DNA of 64,000 nt from CAIKMD01 sp036501365 (GTDB lineage: Bacteria > Pseudomonadota > Alphaproteobacteria > ATCC43930 > CGMCC-115725), in contig DASYAL010000087.1 in NCBI GenBank assembly GCA_036501365.1, positions 181,676 to 245,675 on the forward strand. The letters run 5' to 3'. Shown here in pieces: positions 63,167-64,000 of this stretch. The position numbers and the translations under genes were made by a program. Below the pieces are notes generated by a model. It was not told where the DNA came from. It was given only the letters and a program-made list of their open reading frames with translations, and searched no databases. Positions within the stretch are counted from its first letter, which is position 1; each line of letters opens with the position of its first letter.

Positions 63167-64000
63167 ATGGCGAGAAATTGCTGCGCAACTATCGGCTTCG
63201 CGGTGACCGCTGCCGCGCTGTGTTGCATTCCTGGCGAACTGCTGGCGGCACCGCCGCAGCTTTCGGTCCCGACCGACGAACAGCTTCAAGCGAGTGGCCC
63301 GGCTACGGCGAACGGCCCCTTTGGGTTCATGACCAACCTAGCGCGAACCAATTTTTTGCTCGGAAATATGTGGGGTTTGCGGCCGTTCCTCAGCCAATAC
63401 GGCATCTCGATCGGCCTCCAGGAAACCACCGAGGTGCTGGGCAACCTCACGGGCGGCCGCGCGCAAGGCATCGAGTATGACGGGCTGACCACGGGCGTGC
63501 TGCAGCTCGATACCAACCGTGCTTTCGGCCGGTATGGCGGCACCTTCAATGTCAGCGGCCTGCAATATCACGGCCGTAATCTCAGCGCCGACAAGCTCCT
63601 GACCCTGCAAACCGCCAGTGGCATCGAGGCCGATCGCGCGACGCGGCTCTGGGAGCTGTGGTACGACCAGAAATTCCTCGAAGAGGACCGCGCCGATGTG
63701 AAGATCGGGCAGCAAAGTCTCGATCAGGAGTTCATGGTCAGCCAGAACGCGCTGCTGTTCGTCAACACCATGTTCGGCTGGCCCATGGTGCCGTCGGCCG
63801 ACCTGCCCGGCGGCGGACCGGCCTATCCGCTGTCGGCGCTGGGCGTGCGCGTGCGGACGCGGCCGATCGATCCCCTGACGTTCCTGTTCGGCGCCTTCAA
63901 CGGTAGCCCGGTCGCGATCAATTCCGGCGATCCGCAGATGCAGAACAGCGCGGGCACCAGCTTCCCCCTGAACGGCGGCCTGCTTGCGATCGCGGAGATG
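63167..64000 (+). CDS. OprB-type carbohydrate-selective porin family protein, 5' part
   Basis: The open frame starts at ATG 63167 and runs off the window end with 278 codons and no stop. A signal peptide (FAVTAAALCCIPGELLAAPP) is followed by the OprB start FLLGNMWGLRPFLSQYGISI. Family strands follow: TTEVLGNLTGGRAQGIEYDG, then ELWYDQKFLEEDRADVKIGQ, SLDQEFMVSQNALLFVNTMF and LGVRVRTRPIDPLTFLFGAF. OprB porins are 16-strand outer-membrane channels for sugars, and some alphaproteobacterial relatives act in Mn uptake. The two Fur/Mur-like boxes immediately upstream point to metal-dependent expression, so a metal porin of the MnoP kind is a real possibility. GTGGGAGTGGG precedes the ATG. Confidence 0.87.
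   Translation, partial: MARNCCATIGFAVTAAALCCIPGELLAAPPQLSVPTDEQLQASGPATANGPFGFMTNLARTNFLLGNMWGLRPFLSQYGISIGLQETTEVLGNLTGGRAQGIEYDGLTTGVLQLDTNRAFGRYGGTFNVSGLQYHGRNLSADKLLTLQTASGIEADRATRLWELWYDQKFLEEDRADVKIGQQSLDQEFMVSQNALLFVNTMFGWPMVPSADLPGGGPAYPLSALGVRVRTRPIDPLTFLFGAFNGSPVAINSGDPQMQNSAGTSFPLNGGLLAIAEM

Overview
The window is one contiguous piece of a high-GC, gene-dense chromosome with short intergenic gaps and many ATGA/TGATG stop-start overlaps. The gene families point to an alphaproteobacterium: an Rrf2-type SUF regulator heading a sufBCDSUT operon, an LdtR-like MarR regulator, a HemB with the magnesium-type metal site, a DUF6898-like peptide, an Ate1/Bpt-type leucyltransferase and an intracellular PhaZ. 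It looks like a free-living, motile, aerobic heterotroph with a large catabolic repertoire. The genus cannot be fixed from the sequence alone. I see no rRNA, tRNA, transposase, prophage or CRISPR array.

Layout. 1-4326: tail of a molybdenum hydroxylase large subunit overlapping rpiA, an orphan NMT1-type binding protein, a nitrobindin-like protein and an acyl-CoA dehydrogenase. 4511-9551: a tight five-gene oxidative operon (GMC oxidoreductase, 2-oxoglutarate oxygenase, Rieske oxygenase, GST, RidA). 10126-16280: the Fe-S assembly operon. 16373-19541: a class II cytochrome c, a diheme cytochrome c and a DrrAB-like ABC exporter. 20029-25902: PHA depolymerase, BKACE, two-subunit CoA-transferase, VOC protein, and a convergent thiolase/thioesterase pair, which together can feed acetoacetate to acetyl-CoA. 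25969-32603: tandem-GNAT protein, gamma-glutamyltransferase and a 1159-residue multi-cofactor flavoprotein that looks like a fused NfnB-NfnA.

32607-44074: leucyltransferase, GST, motAB, hemB, RlmM-like methyltransferase, alpha/beta hydrolase, CaiB/BaiF transferase, two small proteins, a TauD/TfdA dioxygenase and a penicillin acylase homologue. 44417-46342: MarR regulator and an NRAMP-like carrier with a magnesium-transporter-type site. 46371-50716: NMT1-type binding protein, EthD-like protein, two-subunit aromatic ring dioxygenase and a glutaryl-CoA dehydrogenase-like enzyme. 50761-52861: small DUF6898-like gene, a twice-frameshifted epimerase pseudogene and msrQ. 52973-62901: a complete but split Liv-type ABC importer (livHMGF, then the binding protein 4 kb downstream) interleaved with two degenerate M24 proteins, an MFS carrier, a helical protein and a two-domain VOC protein. 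63167-64000: start of an OprB-type porin whose upstream region carries three palindromes, two resembling Fur/Mur boxes.

The most unusual items are the fused Nfn-like flavoprotein, the porin with stacked metal-regulator-like operators (possibly a metal porin), the adjacent pair of M24-fold proteins lacking metal ligands in the Liv locus, and Rieske oxygenases without local reductases. All functions are inferred from sequence reading alone. No database search was run.
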